NCBI GenBank assembly: GCA_025359135.1
Contig: JANYHJ010000110.1
Coordinates: 1 to 35,110 of the forward strand
Direction: 5' to 3'
Length of the DNA: 35,110 nucleotides
Origin: Gemmatimonadota bacterium
GTDB lineage: Bacteria > Gemmatimonadota > Gemmatimonadetes > Gemmatimonadales > Gemmatimonadaceae
Below the pieces are notes generated by a model. The model was not told where the DNA came from and did no database searches. It was given only the letters and a program-made list of their open reading frames with translations. Positions within the stretch are counted from its first letter, which is position 1. Every line of letters begins with the position of its first letter. Of this stretch, positions 15,848 to 25,724 are shown piece after piece. Position numbers and translations under genes: made by a program.

Positions 15848-16120
15848 ATGCCCTCGTTGCAACGGCACGCCCCGACCCCGTCGGCCCTGCTCGATCCGCA
15901 CCAGCCCATCCGCTTCCGCTGGCGGAGTCGCACGGTCTACGTGCACTGCCTGCTCGAACGCGCGGCGCTTCCGTACCTCGTGCTGATGGTGGGCGAGGGT
16001 CCGCCGCGCCGCTTCCGGGCGTGGCTCCCCACCGATACGCGCGAGATCGTCGTGTCCGCGGCGCGCGAGTGGCTCAACGAACACGCGACGCGTCCGCCTC
16101 GTCGCAAGCCCGTCAGCTAG
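15848..16120 (+). CDS. Small hypothetical protein
   Basis: A 90-residue frame (MPSLQRHAPTPSALL...) with protein-like character in its middle: DPHQPIRFRWRSRTVYVHCLLERAALPYLVLMVGEG, then FRAWLPTDTREIVVSAAREWL, suggesting a beta-strand-rich core and a final helix. No family was recognised and there is no signal peptide. A TTG at 15812 could extend it by 12 residues. It overlaps the 3' end of the convergent SUMF1-domain gene by four bases. The product is basic and could be a small nucleic-acid-associated protein, but this is only a guess. Confidence 0.5.
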   Translation: MPSLQRHAPTPSALLDPHQPIRFRWRSRTVYVHCLLERAALPYLVLMVGEGPPRRFRAWLPTDTREIVVSAAREWLNEHATRPPRRKPVS

Positions 16121-16989
16121 CTCGTTCGCGCGCAGCGAAATCCGACGTGCGGCCCCGCGCCGCCCGACGGATGACTGTCGCGCCAGCGCACGCGCAGGTT
16201 GACCACGCCGCCCTCGAAGCTGCCGCCGTGAATGACGTGGCGGACCGAGGGCGCGTCATCCGCGCTGTCGGCTGGCGCGCCCGGTGCCCAGCGACTCTCG
16301 AGCAGTTGCCATGCATTGCCCGCCATGTCGTAGAGGCGATAGCCGTTGGCCGGGAAGGCGCGCACGTCGGAGGTGCGGCCGAGCTTGGTGCCGCTCCAGT
16401 TCGCGCGCATGGCATCGGGGGTGGCGTCGCCCCAGGGAAATTCCGGATCGTTCAAGCCGCCGCGCGCGGCCCACTCCCATTCCGCTTCGGTCGGGAGCCG
16501 CTTGCCTTCCCAGGCGCAGAAGGCGCGCGCCGCAGGCCACGTCACGAACGTCACCGGGCGCGCGGCCTCCGCCATGCTGAAGTCGGTGCCCGACCAATCC
16601 TCGAGATAGCGGCCGTTGTGTGACGCCGCCGCGAGCGCGCCCCTCTGCCACGCGGGTTCCGCCAGCACGAAGAGGCGGAAGCGCGCTTTGGTGACGAGCG
16701 TGGCATCCATCCAGAACGCCCGCACCGTCAGCTTCCGCCGCGGCATCTCGTCGGCGAAGATGCGCGCGTCGCGCATGCGGTAGCGCGTGAGGAGGCGCGC
16801 CACGTCGGCCGAGTCACTGCCGGTTTCGTAGCGTCCCGCGGGAATGCGCACCATGGGCGCGCGGCGCGAAGCGTCGTCGCGCTGCGCACGCGCCGTCGTG
16901 TCGGTGGGTGCGGCCCCGGTTCCGATGACCACCAGCACCGACGCCGCGAAGATGCCGCGGATGCGGGTTGCTCGGTGAGAAGCGGTCAT
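16117..16989 (-). CDS. Exported SUMF1 (formylglycine-generating-enzyme-like) domain protein without catalytic cysteines
   Basis: A 290-residue protein with an N-terminal signal peptide (IFAASVLVVIGTGAAP), hence likely periplasmic. The SUMF1 fold spans about residues 44-288: MVRIPAGRYETGSDSAD, AFWMDATLVTKARFRLFV, RPVTFVTWPAARAFCAWEGKRLPTEAEWEWAARGG, FPWGDATPDAMRANW, GYRLYDMAGNAWQLLESRW, VIHGGSFEGG and GPHVGFRCAR. In true formylglycine-generating enzymes two copper-binding cysteines follow GGSY (GGSYLCHDSYC); here the stretch is GGSFEGGVVNL, so sulfatase activation is unlikely. SUMF1-fold relatives act as other oxidoreductases or as ligand-binding modules. No sulfatase gene is in the window. 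Function unknown. Confidence 0.82.
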   Translation of the reverse strand: MTASHRATRIRGIFAASVLVVIGTGAAPTDTTARAQRDDASRRAPMVRIPAGRYETGSDSADVARLLTRYRMRDARIFADEMPRRKLTVRAFWMDATLVTKARFRLFVLAEPAWQRGALAAASHNGRYLEDWSGTDFSMAEAARPVTFVTWPAARAFCAWEGKRLPTEAEWEWAARGGLNDPEFPWGDATPDAMRANWSGTKLGRTSDVRAFPANGYRLYDMAGNAWQLLESRWAPGAPADSADDAPSVRHVIHGGSFEGGVVNLRVRWRDSHPSGGAGPHVGFRCARTS

Positions 16990-17066
16990 GTGCGGAGATG
17001 AGAGACGTCGTGCGCTGACTCCCGGTCAGACACCGCGGAGGCCGCGCACGGTTGCTCCGTCGTCGG

Positions 17067-17519
17067 CTACGCTCCGAACTGCCGCAGGTGGTGATCCGTG
17101 TGCTTGTACATGAGGATCGCCCATTCGTCGGGGGAGAGCACACCGAAGAACGCATGCGGATGCCGCGTGCAGACGGACGGCCCACCCTCCACGAACCGGT
17201 CCATCAACTCGCGCAGCCGCGCGCACTCGACGTCGAAGTCCCGGCTGTCCTGCACGACCAGCCCAGGCACGGTAGGCGAATTCTTGAACATCGGGTCGTC
17301 GTTGCCCAGCGCCTTGGGCTTGATGAGCGCGCCGATGACGCGACCGACCATCATGCGCGGCGGGCGCTTCTCGCCGAGCGCGAGTTCGAACGACATCGCC
17401 ACATGCGCCATCGCCTGCGCGGGTCCCATCTTGCCCCAGAGCGGCCGCGACGCCGGCGTGAGCGTGCCGACGCGCGCACGGATCTCGGCGATGTTCGCGG
17501 AATCGAAGAGGTTCTTCAT
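17067..17519 (-). CDS. DUF1569 / DinB-like family protein
   Basis: A 150-residue cytosolic protein. The pattern MKNLFDSANIAEIRARVGTLTPASRPLWGKMGPAQAMAHVAMSFELALGE, a central LIKPKALGNDDPMFKNSPTVPG, and a terminal FFGVLSPDEWAILMYKHTDHHLRQFG is characteristic of DUF1569, a branch of the DinB four-helix superfamily. Potential metal ligands are the histidine in MAHVAMS and those in KHTDHHLRQF. DinB relatives are often thiol-dependent transferases, but this branch has no assigned reaction. The gene stands alone between the SUMF1 gene (77-base gap) and the PQQ dehydrogenase (79-base gap), all on the same strand. Confidence 0.85.
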   Translation of the reverse strand: MKNLFDSANIAEIRARVGTLTPASRPLWGKMGPAQAMAHVAMSFELALGEKRPPRMMVGRVIGALIKPKALGNDDPMFKNSPTVPGLVVQDSRDFDVECARLRELMDRFVEGGPSVCTRHPHAFFGVLSPDEWAILMYKHTDHHLRQFGA

Positions 17520-17598
17520 GACGTGAGTTCCTCCGTGACGAACGTCGCGCGGGCAGCCGGCTCGAGTGGCGATGCAGGCTGACCGCTCGAATCGACGA

Positions 17599-18924
17599 CT
17601 ACTTGCCCTTGTAGCTGATCTTGTAGATCCGCCCGCCGTTGTCGTCGCTCACGTACACCGAGCCGTCGGTGCCCTGCGCGAGTCCCGTGGGACGGTGCAA
17701 ACCATCGGCGGTCGGCGTGCCGCCTTCACCAGCAAAGCCGACGGCGAAGTTGTCGAATTCCGCGCCGGCGGCCTTGTCACCCTTCATCGGCAGGAAGACC
17801 ACGCGGAATCCACCCTGCGGCAGCGGCGCGCGGTTCCATGACCCATGAAAGGCGACAAACGCGCCGCTCTTGTAGCGCGGCGGGAACTGCGCGCCCGTGT
17901 AGAAGAGCATCGCGTTGGGCGCCCAGTGGCCGGGGAAGGCGAACACCGGCGCCTTCTTGTCGGCGCAGCGGCCCACCGCCTTGCCGTCGCCGCCGTACTC
18001 GGGCGCCATCACCTTGTGCTTCTCGTCGGGATTGTAGAAGCAGTAGGGCCAACCGAAGTCGTCACCCTTGGTCACGTGGAACAGTTCCTCCGACGGCCAC
18101 TCCGCGCTCTGCTCCGGCGTGAAGCCCCAGTTCTGCGCGAGCTGGTCGCGTCCGTGCTGCGTGACGTAGAGCGACTTGTCGTTCGGATTCCAGACGAGCG
18201 AGACGCTGTTGCGGATGCCGGTCGCGAACCGCTGGCCATCGGCCGCGGTCTGGTGCGACTTGGTGGCGTCGAACTGCCAGACACCTGCGCGCGTCTCGAG
18301 CTCCACGCACGGGTCGGCGCCCGGCGCCTTGTTCTGGCGATCCTGCGTCTGGCACGAGTTGGTGCGCGATCCGATGTTGAGATAGAGCGCCTTGCCGTCG
18401 ACCACGAAGTTGTAGGCCGAGTGGCCGCCCGTCGGCATGTTCATGACGATCGTGTCGGGGCTGCTCGCGTCGGGGCGCTCGCCCTTCATGGGAAAGCGCA
18501 CGACGTTGTTCTTGTTCGTCACGTAGACGTAGCCGTTCGCGATCGCGACCTCGGTGCCATTGGCGTCGGCCACCTTCTCGATCACGTCGGCGTGACCGGT
18601 GCCCTTCGTGTCGCGCAGCAACACGAGGCCGCCGTCCTTGCCGAGTCCCATCTGCGACTCACCGCCGGCGCGACCCGCCTGCACGTTCACGTAGACGTCG
18701 CCATTGGACGCGACCGTGAGGTGGCGCGAGGTGCCGAGTTTGTCGGCGAAGACGGTCGCGCAGAAGCCAGCAGGAAGGGTCAGTCCGGCGTTGCCCTCGT
18801 CACAGGGAACGGCCGCGCGGGCCTGGGCGGCGCGCATGCCACCGTGCTGCAGGATGGCAACGAGGACAGCCGCGCCGAGCGAGGCGGCGGCAAAGGTGGC
18901 GGCACGTCGGAACATCGTGGTCAT
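17599..18924 (-). CDS. PQQ-dependent sugar dehydrogenase (GDH/sorbosone dehydrogenase family)
   Basis: A 441-residue protein with an N-terminal hydrophobic segment (AATFAAASLGAAVLVAIL, about residues 8-25), so exported or anchored in the periplasm. The rest is the six-bladed soluble-glucose-dehydrogenase propeller: LPAGFCATVFADKLGTSRHLTVASNGDVYV, GGHSAYNFVVDGKALYLNIGSRTNSC, RFATGIRNSVSLVWNPNDKSLYVTQHGRDQL, FGWPYC, FVAFHGSWNRAP and RPTGLAQGTDGSVYVSDDNGGRIYKI. The histidine of GGHS, the arginine of TGIRN and QHGRDQL match the PQQ/substrate positions of the family. It would oxidise a sugar or related alcohol in the periplasm, passing electrons to the respiratory chain. The start overlaps the stop of the HEAT-repeat gene (ATGA), so expression is coupled. 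Confidence 0.88.
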   Translation of the reverse strand: MTTMFRRAATFAAASLGAAVLVAILQHGGMRAAQARAAVPCDEGNAGLTLPAGFCATVFADKLGTSRHLTVASNGDVYVNVQAGRAGGESQMGLGKDGGLVLLRDTKGTGHADVIEKVADANGTEVAIANGYVYVTNKNNVVRFPMKGERPDASSPDTIVMNMPTGGHSAYNFVVDGKALYLNIGSRTNSCQTQDRQNKAPGADPCVELETRAGVWQFDATKSHQTAADGQRFATGIRNSVSLVWNPNDKSLYVTQHGRDQLAQNWGFTPEQSAEWPSEELFHVTKGDDFGWPYCFYNPDEKHKVMAPEYGGDGKAVGRCADKKAPVFAFPGHWAPNAMLFYTGAQFPPRYKSGAFVAFHGSWNRAPLPQGGFRVVFLPMKGDKAAGAEFDNFAVGFAGEGGTPTADGLHRPTGLAQGTDGSVYVSDDNGGRIYKISYKGK

Positions 18925-20423
18925 TGGGTTTCGGGGGGAAGGAACGGATCGGACATGGCTTCGATGGCGCGGCTCGGGCGCTTGGCACGCTGGAGCGCGG
19001 CGCGAACGTCGGGATCCTTGTCGTCGCTCAGTGCGTCGAGTGCCTTGCGCGCGTCGGGCGATGACGCGTGTGACAGACCCTGCACGGCGGCCACGCGCAA
19101 GGCGGTGGACTTCCGCTTGAACAACAGGCCGCCGGGCTTGGCACCCTCGATCAACTGCGCGAGTGCCTCGGGCGTGCCCATCGCTGCGAGCGCGACGTGG
19201 AGCGCGGTGAGCACTTCGGGATCCTGTTCGGCGCTGATGGCGGTGAGCAACCGCTCCGTGGCGCGCGGATGGCGCGAAGCGCCGAGGGTAACGGCGGCCT
19301 TGGCGCGGACCTGCGGCGCGGGGTCGACGAGCGCGCCCTCGACGGCGCGCACCGAGCGCGGCGTCGCGAATCGTCCCACGGCCTGCACGGCGGAGCGGCG
19401 CACGCGCTCGTCTTCATGCTTCACGAGCGGTACGCAGGCGTCCTCGAGGTCCGACGCCTTGAGTTCGGCAGCCAGGTCGAGACCGTTGCGCACGACGAAC
19501 CAGCGCGGATCGGTGAGCAGCCAGCGGATCAGGTCCGGTGCGGGCTTGAGCTGCACGAGGATGTTGAACAACGCGCGGCGTTCGGCGCGCGTGTCGGCAA
19601 TGGGCAACCGATCGACGAGGAGCTGTGCGCCGAGTTCGCCGGTCTGGCGCAACACGGCCACCGCGAGCGCAGCGTCGTCGCCACCCTGGCCGATGAGCGG
19701 CACGACGTGCTGCAGGATCAGGCCGCGTGCGAGGCGCCGCACGCCGATGGTGTACATGCGGAGCGCCCCTTCGCTCTTGGTGGCGGCGCGCGCACGGAAG
19801 ACGCGGTCGAGCAGCTCCGCGATCGGGCGACCCTCGCGCTTGTCGGCGGCTCGTTCCGCGTAGGGCACGAGCAGGTCGAGGATGCGGGCGATCTCGTTGG
19901 GGGACTGCGTGGCCTCGAGTTCCGCGAGCAGCGCGCTCAGTGAGTCGGCGCCGCGTTCCTTGCGGATCGTGCTGTCGATGCCCGGCAAGCTCGTCGGCGT
20001 GACGCGCATGATGTCGGCGAGTCGCGGATCCGAATCGTACGTGGCCTCGATGGCGCTCCGTCCCACGCCGATGAGGGAGCGGGCGAAGCCGCGAGCTGCG
20101 GCGCCGCGCTCGGGTTCGCGCGCCAGTTGCTCGGCCACGGCGAGGAGTTCCGCCGGTGACGCGTCGGGGCCGATGGTGAGCGACTTCACTTCATGTCCGC
20201 GGATCTGCGCCGCGAGTTCGGCGATGCCGGCGCCGCGTGTGGTCACCACTTCGCCGTTGGCGATGAGGTCGAGCAGCCGCGGCTCGAGCGTGGTGGGCTC
20301 GGACTGGATGACCGCGTGCAGCAGGGCACCCAAGGTGCGTTCACGGAGCGCCTCCGGCCGGTCGAGGAGGATGCCCTCGACGAGTCGGGCGAACTGTTCG
20401 GCGACGGCGATGGCGGACGACAC
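18921..20423 (-). CDS. HEAT-repeat protein
   Basis: A roughly 500-residue cytosolic protein made of helical pairs. HEAT/armadillo-type repeats are clearest in the second half: LIRWLLTDPRWFVVRNGLDLAAEL, CVPLVKHEDERVRRSAVQAVGRFA, VEGALVDPAPQVRAKAAVTLGA and TAISAEQDPEVLTALHVALAAMG. Such solenoids are binding scaffolds; no enzyme domain is seen. The start is uncertain: the same frame reaches a GTG at 20465, inside the mature tRNA-Ser(TGA) sequence, so I use the next GTG at 20423. The last codons overlap the PQQ dehydrogenase start (ATGA). Nothing resembling a terminator separates it from the tRNA gene upstream. Confidence 0.82.
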   Translation of the reverse strand: MSSAIAVAEQFARLVEGILLDRPEALRERTLGALLHAVIQSEPTTLEPRLLDLIANGEVVTTRGAGIAELAAQIRGHEVKSLTIGPDASPAELLAVAEQLAREPERGAAARGFARSLIGVGRSAIEATYDSDPRLADIMRVTPTSLPGIDSTIRKERGADSLSALLAELEATQSPNEIARILDLLVPYAERAADKREGRPIAELLDRVFRARAATKSEGALRMYTIGVRRLARGLILQHVVPLIGQGGDDAALAVAVLRQTGELGAQLLVDRLPIADTRAERRALFNILVQLKPAPDLIRWLLTDPRWFVVRNGLDLAAELKASDLEDACVPLVKHEDERVRRSAVQAVGRFATPRSVRAVEGALVDPAPQVRAKAAVTLGASRHPRATERLLTAISAEQDPEVLTALHVALAAMGTPEALAQLIEGAKPGGLLFKRKSTALRVAAVQGLSHASSPDARKALDALSDDKDPDVRAALQRAKRPSRAIEAMSDPFLPPETQ

Positions 20424-20455
20424 GCTCGCTGGCGGAACCCATGGGAAGAGGGAAG

Positions 20456-20540
20456 CGGAGGGCACAGGATTCGAACCTGTAAGCCGGTTGCCCGGCGCCG
20501 GTTTTCAAGACCGGTGCAATAGCCGTTCTGCCAGCCCTCC
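20456..20540 (-). tRNA. tRNA-Ser (anticodon TGA)
   Basis: An 85-nt class II tRNA on the minus strand. The acceptor GGAGGGC (20540-20534) pairs with GCCCTCC (20463-20457), with discriminator G at 20456. The T-arm ACAGG-TTCGAAT-CCTGT and anticodon stem-loop CCGGT-CTTGAAA-ACCGG, with TGA in the loop, are clear; it reads UCN serine codons. CCA is not encoded. Confidence 0.95.
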
Positions 20541-20584
20541 TGACAACCTGACAAGGTACGGGCACGCCCGGAGGGGCGGTACAC

Positions 20585-20603
20585 CCCACTTGGGTCAAGT
20601 GGG
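20585..20603. promoter_or_regulatory. Inverted repeat between tRNA-Ser(TGA) and the sugar cluster
   Basis: CCCACTTG-GGT-CAAGTGGG is a perfect 8-bp inverted repeat with a 3-base centre in the divergent gap, 59 bases upstream of the first plus-strand start. It could be an operator for the cluster or a leader hairpin. It is not followed by a T-run in either direction. Confidence 0.4.
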
Positions 20604-20661
20604 TGGAGAAACGGCCCGATTTGCCCCATCTTTACGACTTGTCGTTTGGCCGGGCTTCGCG

Positions 20662-21786
20662 ATGCGGGGTCCGGCCGGCCCGTTGGCCACTCCATGGCCA
20701 CCCTTCCGCCCCCGTCTGGTGACGCTGCCCCGCCTCGCTCGCACCCGGTCCAGTTCGGCGCCCACGCGCCGGCACGAGACCCCGCGCGTGCTCATGATCG
20801 GCGGATCGATCAACCAGACGACGATGCTCCACCAGATCGGACTCGCCCTGGGGTCGGAGGTGGCGTGCGCGTATTCGCCGTACTACACCGACGGATACCT
20901 GGAGGCGCTCAATCGCCTCGGGTTCCTGAACTTCACGGTGGCCGGACACGGGGGGCAGTTCCGCCGGAAGACCACCGCCTACCTGCGAGATCAGGGTCTT
21001 CCGGTGGACGAGGGCGGACAGCGCGACGACTACGACCTGGTGGTGACAGGTTCCGACCTGATCATCCAGCGCAACATCCGGAACAAGCCGATCGTGCTCG
21101 TGCAGGAAGGCATGACGGACCCCGAGAACCTCGCCTACCACCTCGTGCGCCATCTGGGCCTGCCGCGCTGGATCGCGAGCACGTCGACGACGGGACTCTC
21201 ACTCGCGTACCGCAAGTTCTGCGTGGCGAGCGAGGGCTATCGCGACTTCTTCCTCGCAAAGGGCATCCCCTCCGATCGGCTCGTCGTCACCGGCATTCCC
21301 AACTTCGACGACTGCCAGCAGCTGCTCGCGAACGACCATCCCGACAGCGGCTACGTGCTCGTGGCGACGTCCGACGCGCGCGAGACGCTCAAGTTCGACA
21401 GTCGCAAGCGCTTCCTGCTGTGGGCGCGCGAGAAGGTGGCGGGCCGTCGCGCGGTGTTCAAGCTCCACCCGAACGAGCATGCCGAACGTGCGACGCGCGA
21501 GATCCACGCAGTGTTCCCCGGCGCGCAGGTGACGCAGGTCGGGAAGACCGACCACATGATCGCGAACTGCAGCGCGCTCATCACGCAGTTCAGCACCGTG
21601 GTCTACGTGGGGCTCGCGCTCGGCAAGGAGTGCCACTCGTACTACGACATCGAGCAACTGCGCCGCATGACGCCGATGCAGAATGGCGGCACGAGTGCGG
21701 AGCGGATCGCGGAGGTCTGTCGCACCCTGCTGGCCGACCACGCGGAGCAGTCGGCTGCGGAGCGCTGGCGCCGGGTGGCCTCGTGA
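20662..21786 (+). CDS. GT-B-fold glycosyltransferase / glycerophosphotransferase-like protein
   Basis: A protein of up to 374 residues, first in the sugar cluster. After a basic N-terminus it has two Rossmann-like halves: PRVLMIGGSINQTTMLHQIGLALG ... DLVVTGSDLIIQ ... KPIVLVQEGM, then VVTGIPNFDDC, LFDS-type YVLVATSDARETLKFD, FKLHPNEHAERATREI and ALITQFSTVVYVGLALGKECHSYYD. KLHPNE followed by an S-T-x-x-x-x-x-A loop is typical of CDP-glycerol glycerophosphotransferase and UDP-GlcNAc-2-epimerase-like GT-B folds. It probably transfers or remodels the sugar made by the downstream genes, but donor and acceptor are unknown. The start could be the ATG at 20662 or nearer the conserved core (GTG 20788, ATG 20794). 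TGATG overlaps the next gene. Confidence 0.72.
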   Translation: MRGPAGPLATPWPPFRPRLVTLPRLARTRSSSAPTRRHETPRVLMIGGSINQTTMLHQIGLALGSEVACAYSPYYTDGYLEALNRLGFLNFTVAGHGGQFRRKTTAYLRDQGLPVDEGGQRDDYDLVVTGSDLIIQRNIRNKPIVLVQEGMTDPENLAYHLVRHLGLPRWIASTSTTGLSLAYRKFCVASEGYRDFFLAKGIPSDRLVVTGIPNFDDCQQLLANDHPDSGYVLVATSDARETLKFDSRKRFLLWAREKVAGRRAVFKLHPNEHAERATREIHAVFPGAQVTQVGKTDHMIANCSALITQFSTVVYVGLALGKECHSYYDIEQLRRMTPMQNGGTSAERIAEVCRTLLADHAEQSAAERWRRVAS

Positions 21787-22592
21787 TGCGGGTGGTGACC
21801 GTGGTGCAGGCGCGCCTGGGTTCGACGCGACTGCCGGGCAAGATCATGGAGGATCTTGGTGGGGCGCCGGTCCTGGTGCGCATGCTGGAGCGGGTGCGCG
21901 CGTCGACGCTCGCAGGCACCGTGGTGCTGGCCACCACGACCGACGCGCCGGATCGGGCGGTCGTGGACGTCGGAACGCGCATGGGCATTCCGACCATCTG
22001 CGGGCATCCCACCGACCTGCTCGACCGCCACATCGCGGCCGCGCGCCAGCATGGCGCCGACGTCGTCGTGAAGATCCCGAGCGATTGCGTGATGATCGGA
22101 CCCGAGGTGATCGACGAGGTGATCGGTGCCTGGCTCGCAGCGCCGGATGCGTGGGACTACGTGTCCAACCTCCACCCGCCGACGCACCCCGACGGCAACG
22201 ATGTCGAGGTCATCTCGATGGCGTTGCTCGAGCGCGCGCACCGCGAGGCGACGCGGCCGATGGACCGCGAGCACACGACGCCCTGGTTCTGGGACCCGCC
22301 GGGCCGCTTCCGCTGTCTGAACGTGCGTTGGAGCGACGGGCGCGACCTCGCCAAGACGCATCGCATCGTGCTCGACTACCAGGAGGACCTCGACCTGATG
22401 CGCGCGGTGTTCGAGGGCATCGAGGAGCGCTGGCCGCACGTGAGCACGGCCGAGATCGCGAACTGGATGGACGCACACCCGGATGCGATGCGCCTCAACG
22501 CGCACCTCAACGGGGTCAACTGGTACCGGCATCACCTGGACGAACTCACGGCCGTGACCGCGGCCGACACCCGCACGCCCTTGACCGCATGA
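21786..22592 (+). CDS. SpsF-type sugar nucleotidyltransferase (CMP-NeuAc/KDO synthetase-like)
   Basis: A 268-residue cytosolic enzyme. The N-terminal MRVVTVVQARLGSTRLPGKIMEDLGGAPVLVRMLERV is the canonical nucleotide-binding signature (V-x-x-R-x-x-S-x-R-L-P-x-K) of the COG1861/SpsF group, related to CMP-sialate and CMP-KDO synthetases. VVKIPSDCVMIGPEVIDEVI is the second conserved block, and LDYQEDLDLMRAVFE the third. It would couple a sugar acid to a nucleotide, most likely CMP given the NeuB and KdsC-like genes downstream. The start overlaps the preceding stop (TGATG). The upstream GT-B protein and the downstream synthesis genes place it at the activation step. Confidence 0.82.
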   Translation: MRVVTVVQARLGSTRLPGKIMEDLGGAPVLVRMLERVRASTLAGTVVLATTTDAPDRAVVDVGTRMGIPTICGHPTDLLDRHIAAARQHGADVVVKIPSDCVMIGPEVIDEVIGAWLAAPDAWDYVSNLHPPTHPDGNDVEVISMALLERAHREATRPMDREHTTPWFWDPPGRFRCLNVRWSDGRDLAKTHRIVLDYQEDLDLMRAVFEGIEERWPHVSTAEIANWMDAHPDAMRLNAHLNGVNWYRHHLDELTAVTAADTRTPLTA

Positions 22593-22599
22593 AGACCGC

Positions 22600-23454
<855 letters not shown>

Positions 23455-23457
23455 GCC

Positions 23458-24375
23458 ATGCCGCTCATCTACGAAGACCTCCTCGCGCAGGCCGTCCAGC
23501 AGGACGAGCGCGTCATCATCATGACGGCCGAGAACCGTGCGCCCGTGCGCGGACTGCCGCCCAAGATCGGCAAGCGGTTCCTCGACGTCGGCATCACCGA
23601 GCAGACGATGATCGGCATGGCGGCCGGCATGGCGTTGCGCGGACGCGTGGTGGTCTGCCACGCGCTCGCGACGTTCGCGGTGTTCCGGCCGTACGAGTTC
23701 ATCCGCAACGACGTCTGCATCCCGAACCTGCCGGTCAAGATCGTCGGCTGGGTGCCGGGCATCCTGTCCGACGCGAATGGTCCGACGCACCAGGCCATCG
23801 AGGACATCAGCATCATGCGCGGCCTGCCGAACATGAAGGTCTATGCGCCGGCCTCGGTGGACGAACTGCTGCTGGGCTTCCCGCACATCCTCGCGGACAT
23901 GAGTCCGTGGTACATGCGCTACAACCCGCGTCCCGCGGCGTGGACGCCGGCGCCGTTCGCGATCGGCAAGGCGGAGGTCGTGCGCGAGGGCAAGGACGTC
24001 GCGATCCTCACCTACGGCGCGCTGGCCAAGGAAGCGTACGAGGCCGCGGAGCTGCTCGGGCAGAAGGGCACCTCGGTGCACTTCGTGAACGTGCGTACCC
24101 CGAAGCCGATCGACGAAGAGGCGATCGTGCGCGCCGCGCGCGGCACGCGGCTGCTCGTGACCGTCGAGGACCACTTCGCGTCGGGTGGCCTTGGCACGAT
24201 CGCCGCCGAGGTGTGCATGAAGCACCGGGTGCTGGCCAACCACCTGTCGATCGCCTTCGACGGGAAGTGGTTCACGCCCACGCTGCTCGGTCCCGCCATC
24301 GAGGCCGAAGGGATGAGCGGACCGCAGATTGCCGACCGCATCACGGCCGCGCTCGCGGCCGTCCAGAACAACTGA
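23458..24375 (+). CDS. Transketolase, C-terminal (pyrimidine-binding) subunit
   Basis: A 305-residue partner of the preceding subunit. FLDVGITEQTMIGMAAGMALRG carries the glutamate (E48) that activates the TPP aminopyrimidine. The following FRPYEFIRNDVCIPNLPVKIVGWVPGILSDANGPTHQAIEDISIMRGLPNMKVYAPAS is the usual pyrimidine-binding core. A transketolase C-terminal domain starts near residue 165 (AVVREGKDVAILTYGALAKEAYEAAELL) and runs to the end. Two-subunit transketolases occur widely in archaea and in bacterial secondary or surface-sugar pathways. The start follows the upstream TAG by 3 bases, so the two subunits are made in equal amounts from one transcript. Confidence 0.9.
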   Translation: MPLIYEDLLAQAVQQDERVIIMTAENRAPVRGLPPKIGKRFLDVGITEQTMIGMAAGMALRGRVVVCHALATFAVFRPYEFIRNDVCIPNLPVKIVGWVPGILSDANGPTHQAIEDISIMRGLPNMKVYAPASVDELLLGFPHILADMSPWYMRYNPRPAAWTPAPFAIGKAEVVREGKDVAILTYGALAKEAYEAAELLGQKGTSVHFVNVRTPKPIDEEAIVRAARGTRLLVTVEDHFASGGLGTIAAEVCMKHRVLANHLSIAFDGKWFTPTLLGPAIEAEGMSGPQIADRITAALAAVQNN

Positions 24376-24392
24376 ACGCGAGGACAGGACAC

Positions 24393-25720
<1,328 letters not shown>

Positions 25721-25724
<4 letters not shown>

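Noticed and set aside
16117-16989. Functional formylglycine-generating enzyme
   Set aside because: The two required cysteines after GGS are missing.
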